Below are positions 47,636 to 58,652 of a stretch of DNA of 64,000 nucleotides, piece after piece. Below the pieces are notes generated by a model. The model saw only the letters and a list, made by a program, of their open reading frames with translations, was not told where the DNA came from and made no database searches. How positions within the stretch are numbered: the stretch's first letter is position 1; every line of letters begins with the position of its first letter. The translations under genes and the position numbers were made by a program. This stretch comes from Anaerotruncus sp. (GTDB taxonomy: Bacteria; Bacillota; Clostridia; Oscillospirales; Acutalibacteraceae): contig CP091724.1 in NCBI GenBank assembly GCA_022009795.1, positions 1,401,501 to 1,465,500 of the forward strand. The letters are read 5' to 3'.

Positions 47636-50600
47636 TCACTCAGACATACTGTTTGTCAACAATTTTTGCAATTGTTCAAGGTTTAATATTTCCTCGGAGC
47701 CTTCGGAAGAAAGGTAGCTCGGCACAACATCAACATCGCGGAACACATTCATGCCCGTGCCTGCCGGAACAAGCTTACCGATGATAACGTTTTCTTTAAG
47801 GCCGATAAGAGGATCAACCTTGCCCTTGATTGCCGCATCCGTAAGAACTCTTGTGGTTTCCTGGAAGGATGCTGCGGAAAGGAACGAATCAGTTGCAAGT
47901 GAAGCCTTTGTGATACCCATAAGAATCGGGATGTAGGTTGCCTTTTTAAGATCTGCCTCGCCTGCAGCGATGCGTGCCTCGATCTTTTCGTTTGCCTCGT
48001 CAACAGCCGAAACATCAACCATTGTGCCGGAAACAAGCTCTGTGTCGCCTGCATCGTCAACCGTGCATTTCTTAAGCATCTGGCGAACGATTACTTCAAT
48101 GTGCTTATCGTTTACATCAACACCCTGAGTACGATATGCAAACTGAACCTCGCGAATAAGATAGTTATAAACAGCCTCTTCGCCGAGGATTGCAAGAACA
48201 TCGTGCGGATTCTTTGAACCGTAAGTGAGCTCCTGACCCTTTGAAACATGAGCACCCTCTGTGATTTCCTCACGGATTCTGAAGCCGTAAGGAACAAGGT
48301 ATTTGCGCTCTTCCATAGTGTCGTTATTGGTAACAACGATATGCTGGGTTTTCTTAACCTCTTCAAATCTTACGACGCCGTCAATCTCGGAAAGGATTGC
48401 ATACTGCTTGGGCTTGCGAGCCTCAAACAATTCCTCAACACGGGGAAGACCCTGAGTGATATCCTCACCGCCTGCGATACCGCCGGTGTGGAAGGTTCTC
48501 ATTGTAAGCTGAGTACCCGGCTCACCGATTGACTGAGCCGCGATAATGCCGACTGCTTCGCCGACCTGAACAGGCTCGTTAAACGCAAGGTTTGAACCAT
48601 AGCACTTGCGGCAAACGCCGTGGTGCGATTTACATGTGATAAGAGAACGGATTTTAACCTCCGTGATACCCGCGGAAACGATTTTGCCTGCGATTTCCTT
48701 GGTCATCATAACATCGGGAGAAGCAAGAACCTCGCCTGTTGCGGGATCGCAAACCTCATTGAGCGGGAAGCGGCCGATAAGGCGTTCTTTAAGAGATTCA
48801 AGCTCACGATTGCCGTCCATAATAGCCTTAACTACAATACCTTCCTTGCAGCCGCAATCGTCGTCGCGGATAATAACATCCTGTGAAACGTCAACAAGGC
48901 GGCGGGTAAGGTAACCCGAGTCGGCTGTACGAAGCGCCGTATCGGTAAGACCTTTACGCGCACCACGCGAAGAAATGAAGTATTCCAAAATGTTAAGGCC
49001 TTCACGATAGTTTGCCTTAATCGGAATTTCGATTGTTTTACCTGCGGTGTTTGCGATAAGTCCGCGCATACCTGCAAGCTGACGAAGCTGAGCGGTACTG
49101 CCGCGAGCACCGGAATCAACCATCATGTGAATCGGGTTATGAGTTCCGTCAAAGTTTGAAGTAAGCTCGTTTGTAACCTTATTTGTGCAATCCTCCCAAG
49201 CCTTGATAACGGCGGAGGAACGCTCTTCATTTGTGATAAGACCGAAATTGTAGTTCATCGTAATCTCATCAACCTGCTTTTCGGCTTCCTCAAGGAAATC
49301 CTTTTTGGCATCCGGAATAAGAGCATCGCAAACGGCAACGGTGGTGCCGGAAACGGTGGAGTACTTATAACCCTGCGCCTTGATATGATCAAGCGCAACG
49401 GAGGCAACGGAAACGCCGTGAACGGAGATGAGCTTATCAACGATTTGACCGAGCTGCTTTTTTTCTTAACGACAAAGCCGATTTCGGGCTTGAATTCATT
49501 TTTCGGCAACGGAGCGATCCACAAAGCCCAAATCCTGCGGAATCGGGTTATTGAAGATTACGCGGCCGATTGTTGTGATAACAACGGCGCTCTTTGTGCT
49601 GCCGTTTTCCTCTTTGGAGAAGCGGATTTTAACCGGTGAGTGCATACCGAGAGAGCCCTCCTGATATGCCATCATAGCCTCGTCCTTATCTCTGTAAATA
49701 TGATATGATTTATAGATTGAGAAATCGGCGGCAAGCTCGGAATCCTTTTCATCGGTGAGAATTTGAGAATCATCGAATCTGCCTGCAACAAGCTTTCTCA
49801 CATCTTGGAAAGCGATTTCTTCTGTTCTGTTTTCATCCTTAAAGAATTTCGGCTGACCCGGCTCGCCCTCCTTAATCATGGTGAGGTAATAAGAACCGAT
49901 AACCATATCCTGCGTGGGAACGGTTACGGGCTTACCGTCGGACGGCTTGAGCAGGTTGTTTGCGGCAAGCATAAGAAGGCGTGCCTCTGCCTGAGCCTCT
50001 GCCGAAAGCGGAACGTGAACAGCCATTTGGTCGCCGTCAAAGTCCGCGTTAAATGCCGTACATGCAAGAGGATGAAGCTTGATTGCCCTGCCCTCAACAA
50101 GAACTGGCTCAAACGCCTGAATACCAAGACGGTGAAGCGTTGGTGCACGGTTAAGCATAACCGGATGATCCTTAATAACAACCTCAAGAGCATCCCATAC
50201 TGCGGGATCCTGAGCACGCTCAACCTTTTTTCTTGCGGATTTAATATTTGAAGCCGCACCTGTGGCAACAAGGCGCTTCATAACGAAGGGCTTAAACAGC
50301 TCAATTGCCATTTCCTTGGGAAGGCCGCACTGATGCATTTTGAGTTCGGGGCCTACAACGATAACGGAACGGCCGGAATAGTCAACACGCTTACCGAGAA
50401 GGTTTTGACGGAAGCGACCCTGCTTACCTTTAAGCATATCGGAAAGAGATTTAAGCGGGCGGTTGCTGGGGCCTGTTACCGGGCGGCCTCTTCTGCCGTT
50501 ATCGATAAGGGCGTCAACAGCCTCCTGAAGCATTCTCTTTTCGTTTCTTACGATAATATCGGGTGCGCCGAGCTCAAGGAGCCTTTTAAGGCGGTTATTT

Positions 50601-51391
50601 CTGTTTATAACTCTTCTGTAAAGATCGTTAAGATCAGAGGTGGCAAATCTGCCGCCGTCAAGCTGAACCATGGGGCGGATATCCGGAGGAATTACCGGAA
50701 TAACATCCATAATCATCCATTCAAGCTTATTGCCGCTCTTATAGAAAGCGTCAACAACATCAAGCCTTTTAAGAATGCGAACTCTCTTTTGGCCCGTTGC
50801 CGTTTCAAGCTCTGCGGTAAGCTCGTTGCGAAGCTGCTCAACATCAATATCCTGAAGCAGCTTTTTAATGGCTTCCGCGCCCATTCCGGCTTCAAAATCA
50901 TCCTCATATCTTTCGCGCATTTCGGCATACTCTTTTTCGTTGAGAATCTGCATTTTCTCAAGCGGGGTATCGCCGGGATCGGTTACGATATAAAGCGCGA
51001 AATAAAGCACTTTTTCAAGATAGCGGGGGCTTATATCAAGCACAAGGCCGAGGCGGCTGGGAATTCCCTTGAAATACCAAATGTGGGAAACGGGAGCTGC
51101 AAGCTCAATATGACCCATACGCTCGCGGCGAACCTTTGAGCGTGTGATTTCAACGCCGCAGCGCTCGCAGACCTTGCCTTTATAACGAACTCTTTTATAT
51201 TTACCGCAATGGCATTCCCAGTCCTTTGTGGGTCCGAAAATCTTTTCGCAATAAAGGCCGTCTTTTTCGGGCTTAAGAGTTCTGTAGTTTATGGTTTCGG
51301 GCTTTGTTACCTCGCCGTAAGACCAAGCACGGATTTGTTCCGGAGAGGCAAGACCGATTTTTATTGAATTGAATTCACTGTTATTTTCCAT
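47636..51391 (-). CDS. rpoC: RNA polymerase beta' subunit
   Basis: About 1,250 aa. N-terminal zinc finger (CHCGKYKRVRYKGKVCERCG), catalytic NADFDGDQMAVHVPLS with three Asp for Mg2+, bridge-helix region STAQLRQLAGMRGL, trigger-loop GEAVGIIAAQSIGEPGTQL, second zinc site (CKSHHGVCRKCYG). Two frameshifts: near 49498 (TTTTT) after RSVAEK and near 49460 (T7) within VVKKKQLGQIVDKLI. An essential gene, so the breaks cannot be real. 51 bp after rpoB. Confidence 0.97.
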
Positions 51392-51442
51392 GTGGAAGCA
51401 CTCCTTTATATATAATGTAATGTAGGTTTATCGGCCCGAAGA

Positions 51443-54400
51443 TTATTCTTCGTCGTCTTCATCCGAATCCGTGAACAAATCGTCAAATCCGGAATCCTGG
51501 CCTGCTTCCTCGGCTTTTTCATCAGCATCCTCAAGGGTGTAGCCCTCGCTGTTTGAATCAAAGTCGTTTACCTCTGTAAAGGCATTGCTGTCTATCGGCT
51601 GAATTTCCGTGCCGTCATCGATATCCTGCTTGAGTTCAACCTCATTGCCGTCTTTATCATAAAGGCGGGTATCAAGGCCGAGAGCCTGAAGCTCTTTATA
51701 AAGAACCTTGAAGGATTCGGGAGTGCCGGCAGGCGGAATATTTTCGCCCTTAACAATTGCTTCGTAAGTTTTAACACGGCCCGTAACATCATCGGATTTA
51801 ACCGTGATGATTTCCTGCAGCGTATAAGCTGCACCGTAAGCCTCAAGTGCCCAAACTTCCATTTCACCGAAACGCTGGCCGCCGAACTGAGCTTTACCGC
51901 CGAGTGGCTGCTGCGTTACCATGCTGTAAGGGCCGGTGGAGCGAGCATGGATTTTATCATCAACAAGGTGATGGAGTTTAAGATAATACATATAGCCGAC
52001 GGTGATGGGGTTATCGAATTTCTCACCCGTTCTGCCGTCTGTAAGAACGGTTTTACCGTCCTCCGAAAGGCCTGCAAGCTTAAGACATTCGCGGATATCA
52101 TCCTCGTGTGCGCCATCAAATACGGGTGTGCACATCTTCCAGCCGAGTGCCATTGCGGCATAGCCGAGATGAACCTCAAGCACCTGACCGATATTCATAC
52201 GGGAGGGTACGCCGAGGGGGTTAAGAACGATATCAAGCGGGCGACCGTCGGGCAGGAAAGGCATATCCTCCTGCGGAAGAACGCGGGAAACAACGCCCTT
52301 GTTACCGTGACGACCGGCCATCTTATCGCCGACCTGAATTTTTCTCTTTTGCGCGATATAAACACGAACAACTTTGTTTACGCCGGGGCTGAGTTCATCG
52401 CAGTTTGCACGGGTGAACACCTTAACATCAACAACGATGCCGTATTCGCCGTGAGGAACGCGCATGGAGGTGTCTCTTACCTCTCTTGCCTTTTCGCCGA
52501 AGATTGCGCGAAGCAGTCTTTCCTCTGCGGTAAGCTCCGTTTCGCCCTTGGGCGTTACCTTGCCGACGAGGATATCGCCGCTGTGCACCTCTGCGCCAAC
52601 GCGGATAATACCGTCCTCATCAAGATCCTTCAGAGCATCCTCGCCCACATTGGGAATATCTCTTGTGATTTCCTCGGGTCCGAGCTTGGTATCTCTTGAT
52701 TCAACATCGTGCTCTTCAATATGAATTGATGTGTAAACATCGTCGCGAACCATTTTTTCATTTATAAGAACAGCGTCCTCGTAGTTATAACCCTCCCAGG
52801 TCATAAAGCCGATAAGCGCATTCTTACCGAGCGAAACCTCGCCGTTGCAGGTTGCGGGGCCGTCTGCGATAACCTGGCCGTCCTCAACCTTTTGATGCAG
52901 GGAAACAATGGGGCGCTGATTTATGCAGGTGCCCTGGTTTGAGCCGCTGAACTTAACAAGCTCATATCTGTCTACTTCGCCGGCTTTAACAGTGATTTCG
53001 ATTGATTCGGCATCAACTGCGGTTACGGTGCCTCCGCGCTTTGCAGCAACAACAACGCCCGAGTCGTAAGCTGCTTTATATTCCATGCCGGTGCCTACCA
53101 CGGGAGCCTCTGTTTTAAGAAGCGGAACTGCCTGACGCTGCATGTTTGCACCCATAAGAGCACGGTTGGCGTCATCGTTTTCAAGGAAAGGAATCATCGC
53201 CGTTGCAACGGAAACAACCATCTTAGGCGAAACATCCATATAATCAACTTTTTCAGGTTCACAGGTGAGGAACTCATCTCTGTGGCGGCAGGTAACGCGC
53301 TTATTAAGAAATCTGCCGTTTTCATCGAGGGGCTCGTTTGCCTGAGCAACGGTGTAATTATCCTCAACATCGGCAGTCATATAAACAACCTCTGAGGTTA
53401 CGCAGCCCGTTTCCTTATCAACCTTGCGATAAGGAGCCTCAATGAAGCCGTATTCATTTAAGCGGCTGTAGCAGGCAAGATAAGAGATAAGGCCGATGTT
53501 GGGGCCTTCGGGAGTTTCGATGGGGCACATTCTGCCATAGTGTGTGTAGTGAACGTCGCGAACCTCAAAGCCTGCACGGTCTCTTGAAAGACCGCCGGGG
53601 CCGAGGGCTGAAAGTCTTCTCTTATGAGTAAGCTCTGCAAGCGGATTGTTTTGATCCATAAATTGCGAAAGCGGAGAAGAGCCGAAGAACTCTTTAATAG
53701 CCGCAACAACGGGGCGGATATTGATGAGTGCCTGCGGAGTGATTGATTCCTCATCATCCTGCACCTGAAGAGTCATTCTTTCGCGAATAACTCTTTCCAT
53801 TCTGGAAAAGCCGATTCTGATTTGATTTTGAAGCAGCTCGCCCACCGCACGGATACGGCGGTTTCCGAGATGGTCTATATCATCGGTTACGCCGACGCCG
53901 CAAGCAAGATTTATGAGATAAGAAACAGTTGCGAAAATATCATCGGTGATGATGTGCTTGGGAATAAGATCATCGCATCTGATTTGAATTTCTTCTTTAA
54001 GAGCTTCCTCATCATCGCCGCATTTTTCAAGGATTTCGGAAAGCACTCTGTAAGATACCTTTTCGTTTATGCCAAGCGGCTTGCAATCAAAGGAGATATA
54101 TTTAGAAATATCAACCATGCCGTTTGAAACGATTTTAACCTCTTTGCCCTCTGCATCAACAAACGCATTCATAACGCCTGCATTTTCGATTTCAAGCGCT
54201 TTTTCCTCGCTGATAACTTCGCCCGCATCTGCAAGGAATTCGCCCTGCGGAGAAATGATGGGCTGAGTGAGGGTTCTGCCGGCAAGCCTATCCGAAAGAG
54301 CAAGCTTTTTATTGTATTTATATCTGCCGACTCTGGAAAGATCGTATCTGTGAGCATCAAAGAACAGGCCGTCAAGGTGAGCCTGAGCCGTTTCAAGTGT

Positions 54401-55141
54401 GGGCGGCTCGCCCGGGCGCAGCTTTTTATAAACCTCGAGAAGTGCCTCTTCGGTATTCTTAGTGGTGTCTTTTTCTATTGTGGCTTCGATTCTTTCGTCG
54501 TTTCCGAAGAATTCGCGGATTTCGTCATCCGAGCCGAGGCCGAGAGAGCGCAGGAAGGTGGTGATAAAGATTTTTCTGTTTTTATCGATTCTTACATAGA
54601 AGAGATCGTTTGCGTCTGTTTCGTATTCGAGCCATGCGCCTCTGTTCGGGATAACCGTGTTTGTGAAAAGCTCTTTACCGGTTTTATCGTGATCCATATG
54701 ATAATAAACGCCGGGTGAGCGAACGAGCTGAGAAACAATGCATCTTTCCGCGCCGTTGATAACGAATGTGCCGGCATCCGTCATAAGCGGGAAATCGCCC
54801 ATATAAATTATATTTTCTTTAACTTCGCCTGTTTCTTTGTTTTGAAGGCGAGCCCTTACTTTGAGGGGCTTTGCGTAAGTTACGTCTCTTGATTTGCACT
54901 GCGCAATAGTGTACTTGGGGGCATCATCCATTGAATAATCGATGAAATCAAGCACAAGGTTGCCCGTGTAGTCGGTGATGGGGCCGATGTCGCGGAAAAC
55001 CTCCTGCAAGCCCTCATCAAGAAACCACTGATAGGATTTTTTCTGCACCTCAATAAGATTAGGCATTGGCATAACCTCATTGATTTTTGCAAAGCTTTTC
55101 CTTGTTGTGGTGCCGAGCTGAACGTCCTTCACATTTACCAT
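51443..55141 (-). CDS. rpoB: RNA polymerase beta subunit
   Basis: 1,232 aa, uninterrupted. Start ATG 55141 (MVNVKDVQLG) with GGAG 11 nt upstream. Rifampicin region SSPLSQFMDQNNPLAELTHK and RRLSALGPGGLSRDR is wild type at the usual Asp, His and Ser resistance positions. GDKMAGRHGNKGVVS and the C-terminal acidic tail (DLFTDSDEDDEE) are present. The open frame continues upstream through a Cys-rich stretch to 55288 (see findings). rplJ/rplL are not upstream, unlike the common arrangement. Confidence 0.98.
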   Translation of the reverse strand: MVNVKDVQLGTTTRKSFAKINEVMPMPNLIEVQKKSYQWFLDEGLQEVFRDIGPITDYTGNLVLDFIDYSMDDAPKYTIAQCKSRDVTYAKPLKVRARLQNKETGEVKENIIYMGDFPLMTDAGTFVINGAERCIVSQLVRSPGVYYHMDHDKTGKELFTNTVIPNRGAWLEYETDANDLFYVRIDKNRKIFITTFLRSLGLGSDDEIREFFGNDERIEATIEKDTTKNTEEALLEVYKKLRPGEPPTLETAQAHLDGLFFDAHRYDLSRVGRYKYNKKLALSDRLAGRTLTQPIISPQGEFLADAGEVISEEKALEIENAGVMNAFVDAEGKEVKIVSNGMVDISKYISFDCKPLGINEKVSYRVLSEILEKCGDDEEALKEEIQIRCDDLIPKHIITDDIFATVSYLINLACGVGVTDDIDHLGNRRIRAVGELLQNQIRIGFSRMERVIRERMTLQVQDDEESITPQALINIRPVVAAIKEFFGSSPLSQFMDQNNPLAELTHKRRLSALGPGGLSRDRAGFEVRDVHYTHYGRMCPIETPEGPNIGLISYLACYSRLNEYGFIEAPYRKVDKETGCVTSEVVYMTADVEDNYTVAQANEPLDENGRFLNKRVTCRHRDEFLTCEPEKVDYMDVSPKMVVSVATAMIPFLENDDANRALMGANMQRQAVPLLKTEAPVVGTGMEYKAAYDSGVVVAAKRGGTVTAVDAESIEITVKAGEVDRYELVKFSGSNQGTCINQRPIVSLHQKVEDGQVIADGPATCNGEVSLGKNALIGFMTWEGYNYEDAVLINEKMVRDDVYTSIHIEEHDVESRDTKLGPEEITRDIPNVGEDALKDLDEDGIIRVGAEVHSGDILVGKVTPKGETELTAEERLLRAIFGEKAREVRDTSMRVPHGEYGIVVDVKVFTRANCDELSPGVNKVVRVYIAQKRKIQVGDKMAGRHGNKGVVSRVLPQEDMPFLPDGRPLDIVLNPLGVPSRMNIGQVLEVHLGYAAMALGWKMCTPVFDGAHEDDIRECLKLAGLSEDGKTVLTDGRTGEKFDNPITVGYMYYLKLHHLVDDKIHARSTGPYSMVTQQPLGGKAQFGGQRFGEMEVWALEAYGAAYTLQEIITVKSDDVTGRVKTYEAIVKGENIPPAGTPESFKVLYKELQALGLDTRLYDKDGNEVELKQDIDDGTEIQPIDSNAFTEVNDFDSNSEGYTLEDADEKAEEAGQDSGFDDLFTDSDEDDEE

Positions 55142-55310
55142 AAAGGTAATCACTCCGTTTCTTTGTAGATTACTGTAAAAATCAAAAATGCACTTTCTGC
55201 CGCAACGGCGAAATTTCGCACAGCAGCTGATATTTTGCCGATTTTTTTGCGCCTGCTTTCGGCAGGAGCCTTTGCAAAAAGGGCACACTTTCCATTTTTA
55301 GCGTGCTATT

Positions 55311-55339
55311 ATAATAAGCTTATGTATTTAATAAGTCAA
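55311..55339 (-). promoter_or_regulatory. Promoter of rpoBC-str operon
   Basis: Minus-strand TTGACT (55334-55339), 17 nt, TATTAT (55311-55316). A TATAAT two bases further would need a 20-nt spacer and is less likely. Confidence 0.75.
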
Positions 55340-55514
55340 TAAAAATTTTTTTAAATATTTGAAAAAAAACGCGCCTGTTTTTTTGAAAAAGTTTTTTTGT
55401 TACACTGCGCCGAGTGTTTTTAATATTTGCGCCTAAAATTGCCTTTTTTTCACCGTATTTTTTTCATCGCAAAAACGGACAAGCGCAGCGCAAAAATAAA
55501 TAGCAATTTTATCT

Positions 55515-55543
55515 TTTTCATACACGCCGTAATCTGTTATAAT
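55515..55543 (+). promoter_or_regulatory. Promoter of the binding-protein gene
   Basis: TATAAT at 55538-55543 with a weak -35 (TTTTCA, 55515-55520) at 17 nt. Leader about 25 nt. Confidence 0.5.
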
Positions 55544-55574
55544 ATTATAACTGAAAAAAATGTGGTGATGAATT

Positions 55575-57209
55575 ATGAAAAAAACTGATTTCTTTTTTTA
55601 ATTTGCATTTCGCTGACGGCCTGCATTTTTACGGGCTGCTCAAAAAAAGCAAAGAAAAAATAGACCTTATATACCCGTTTTCGGGAAATGTAAACAGCTA
55701 TGACCCGCAGGTGGCGGCAACGCAGGATGAATTTTTTTAATTGCCGAAAACTGCTTTGAAGGGCTTGTGCGCTGCGACGACGAAGGCAATATAACCCCCG
55801 GCTGTGCCGAAAGCTGGCAGGTGAGCGAGGACGGATTAAGCTACACCTTTAAGCTGAAGCAAGGGCTGAAGTGGTATATCTTTCCCTCTGTAAAAAAAAC
55901 CATGGGAGAAGATTACAATCCTGAAATAACGGCGGAGGATTTTGTTTTCGGCTTGCAAAGGGCTGCGGACGATTTAACGCAAAGCCCGCTTTTTGCCACA
56001 ATTTCCGCCATTGAAAACGCGAATGAAATCCATTCGGGATACAAAGACGAGAGTGAGCTCGGAGTGAATGCAAGCGATAAATACACGCTTCAAATCAACC
56101 TTGCCGCGGCAGACGATGACTTTTTGCAAACGCTTTCAACGGCGGTGGCAATGCCCTGCAACAGAGAATTCTTTAATTCAACAAACGGCAGATACGGGCT
56201 TGATTTGAAATACACAATGTTTAACGGCCAATTTGTGCTCACAAGCGTGCTTGAAACATCATATATTATGAAAGCTAACACGGCTTATGCAGGCCCGTCG
56301 CCCGCAAAGGCGTCCGATTTAACATTAAAAATCATGGGCTCCGACGAAAGCGTGGCCGACAAGCTTGTAAGCGGATATTATGATGCCGCTTATTTAAGAG
56401 GATACGAAAGTGATAAAGCGGGCAAAAAAAGCGGAATAACACTTGTGCCGTACAGCAACACCACCTGGAGCCTTATCATAAACACATCAAAGGGCGTTTT
56501 TGCAAAAAAAGACGCGCGCAAGGCGTTTGCGCTTTCTCTTTCCGAGATTGATTATAAAGAATACGACTATTTAAGCAGCCCAAAGGGCTATGTGCCCCCA
56601 TCATGCACGGCAGGCGGTAAATCATACACGGAGCAATGCGCTGCAACGGTTGACGCAAAAGATAAAGAAGAAGCAATTGAGCTTTGGAAAAAAGCGCTGA
56701 AGGATTCGGGAACATACAGCGTGTCGGTTACTGTTTTGGCGCCCGAAACAATGAAGGACGCCGCCAAGGAGCTGATTCAGGGAATACAATCCGGCATAGG
56801 CACGGTTTCCAAGGTCGGCAACCACGACTCGGAATTTTCGCTGAAGCTGGAAACGGCAGCCGAAAGCGAAGTTAAAACAAAGGCGGCAAGCGGAGATTAC
56901 GACATTGTGCTCTATCCCCTCGTTTCCAACTCGGCAAGCCCGATAACATTTTTAAACGATATAGACAGCCTTAAAATCACGGATTTTTACAGAAACGATT
57001 TTGAAAAAGCACTTGAAGAAGCAAGCGCAGCCGATTCGGCTTCTCTTGTTTCCGCCTGTGAAGAATGCGAGGCTGCACTTTATGACACCTATTGCTTTAT
57101 CCCCGTTTTTTACGAATCGAATTATTATGCGCAGGCAAAAGGAGTAAGCGGAGTTCAATTTCATCCCGGCTCAGGGAGGGTTTCCTTTATAAATGCAACA
57201 AGAGCATAA
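55575..57209 (+). CDS. Peptide/solute ABC transporter substrate-binding lipoprotein (SBP_bac_5 family)
   Basis: About 543 aa. Signal peptide and lipobox (MKKLISFLICISLTAC, then FTGC). Family blocks: AENCFEGLVRCDDEGNITPG, WQVSEDGLSYTFKLKQGLKW, ITAEDFVFGLQRAADD, KDARKAFALSLSEID. Binds oligopeptides or similar ligands outside the membrane. Breaks at the very start: A7 at 55578-55584 and T7 near 55597, and T7 near 55738 (QDEFLIAENC); near 55655 a shorter A-run. No permease or ATPase genes follow; the next gene is vanZ-like with a 17-nt overlap. Confidence 0.87.
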
Positions 57210-57675
57210 GAAAGCAATGCGCGGCGGCACGGCAGCAAAAATTATTTGCTGGGCGCTTACAGCGGCTTGCATGGCGGCAATTTTTTATTTTTCATCACGC
57301 ACGGCGGATGAATCGGAGCAGCAAAGCGGCTTTTTTGCGCAGCTGATAACAAGGCTTTTCGGAATAGGCGGCTTTTCCGATTTCATCATCAGAAAGCTTG
57401 CCCACTTCACCGAGTTTGCGGGGCTTGGGCTTCTTTTTGCAATCGCATTGAAAGTGCAAACCGGCAAAGCAAAAACACCGGCGGCGATTATATGCTCATC
57501 AATATATGCCGCAACAGATGAAATTCATCAAATCTTCGTGCCCGGCAGAGCCTGCCGTGTGCTTGATTGGGGAATAGACACCTGCGGTGCGGCGCTCGGA
57601 GCGCTTGCCGTTTTGCTGATAATAACACTTTCGGCAAAAAAACAAAGCCTCCAAAAACAAGAAGCAAAGCAATAA
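57193..57675 (+). CDS. VanZ family membrane protein
   Basis: 160 aa, uninterrupted, four hydrophobic helices. Conserved VanZ signature: IIRKLAHFTEFAGLGLL and AATDEIHQIFVPGRACRVLDWGID shown here by its core DEIHQIFVPGR. Named after the teicoplanin-resistance accessory; recent work places the family in lipid/glycan envelope functions, but no reaction is certain. Translationally coupled to the binding-protein gene, whose end it overlaps. Confidence 0.9.
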   Translation: MQQEHKKAMRGGTAAKIICWALTAACMAAIFYFSSRTADESEQQSGFFAQLITRLFGIGGFSDFIIRKLAHFTEFAGLGLLFAIALKVQTGKAKTPAAIICSSIYAATDEIHQIFVPGRACRVLDWGIDTCGAALGALAVLLIITLSAKKQSLQKQEAKQ

Positions 57676-57781
57676 TAAGCAAGCAGAATAAAATAACACA
57701 CCGGCAACGATTTTTTTGAGCCGCTTTGATTATCGCTTTTTTTAAAACGCACGGCAATCCGCGCATTTTTCGCCTTTTGGA

Positions 57782-57810
57782 TTGACAGGCGGCGGCAATT
57801 GGAATATAAT
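57782..57810 (+). promoter_or_regulatory. Consensus promoter of nagB
   Basis: TTGACA (57782-57787), 17 nt, TATAAT (57805-57810): both hexamers are perfect consensus. Very strong unless repressed. Confidence 0.92.
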
Positions 57811-57822
57811 GTTTAATTAAAC
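57811..57822. promoter_or_regulatory. Palindromic operator-like site at the nagB start point
   Basis: GTTTAATTAAAC, a perfect 12-bp palindrome immediately after the -10 and covering the expected +1. Placement fits a repressor site controlling an otherwise constitutive promoter. Confidence 0.5.
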
Positions 57823-57880
57823 TATAATATTTTTTTATATTTTTAATAATTGATAATATTAAATCAGAGGAGATAAAATA

Positions 57881-58607
57881 ATGAATGTACTTGTTTACGA
57901 CAACGAAGAGCAAATAGGAATTGCAGCCGGCAATTATATGTGCGGCCAAGTGCTTCAAAAAGCCGAATTCCGTTTTGGGCCTTGCAACAGGCTCCACTCC
58001 GCTGAAGCCATACGGCCAAATGGCAGAGCTTTATAAAAAAGGCGTTGTTGATTTTTCAAAGGTTACCACATTTAACCTTGATGAATATGTTAACATTGAT
58101 GTGAACGATGTTAATTCTTATCACAGATTTATGCACGATAATCTTTTCGACAAGATTAACATTCCGAAGGAGAATATTAACTTCCTTAACGGAAATGCGG
58201 CAGACCTTGAAGCAGAATGTAAAAATTACGAAGAAAAAATCAAAAAAGCAGGCGGAATAGACATTCAGCTTTTGGGCATAGGCTCAAACGGCCACATTGC
58301 ATTTAACGAGCCTGCCGACTGCTTCCAAAGATGGAGCCATGTGGTTACGCTTAAAGAGAGCACGGTTAAGGACAACAGCCGCTTTTTCAAATCAATCGAA
58401 GAAGTGCCCACCCAAGCCGTTACAATGGGCATAGGTTCAATTATGCAGGCAAAGAAAATCCTTATAATAGCGCTCGGAGAGCATAAGGCAAAAGCCATTA
58501 AGCAGGTTATCAACGGCAATGTTACCCCGATGTGCCCGGCATCCGTGCTTCAATTCCACACGGATGTTACCCTTATGCTGGACAAGGGTGCAGCTTCGCT
58601 TATCTGA
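57881..58607 (+). CDS. nagB: Glucosamine-6-phosphate deaminase
   Basis: About 242 aa. Converts glucosamine-6-P to fructose-6-P and ammonia. Motifs: VLGLATGSTPLKPYGQM (phosphate loop), TTFNLDEYV (catalytic Asp), LLGIGSNGHIAFNEP (general base region with His). SD GAGGAG before ATG 57881. One frameshift near 57958 (AAAAA) between CGQVLQ and KPNSVLGL. Downstream metG begins 45 bp later, so they may share the nagB promoter. Confidence 0.96.
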
Positions 58608-58652
58608 AACTTTTTAAATCAAATATATAAATAATTTAAGGAGAGGAACAAA

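Larger units (their letters stand above)
55142..55574. other. Divergent region between rpoB and the binding-protein gene
   Basis: 433 bp. Holds the rpoB leader (about 160 nt, with a Cys-rich open frame in phase with rpoB), the rpoB promoter and the promoter of the + strand gene. 55340-55514 is AT-rich with several A/T runs of seven or eight; nothing else seen. Confidence 0.7.

Noticed and set aside
50333..51139. 268-codon open frame on the + strand
   Set aside because: It is antisense to the start of rpoC; the rpoC reading is highly conserved.
51947..52699. 250-codon open frame on the + strand
   Set aside because: It is antisense to rpoB and lacks a plausible start.
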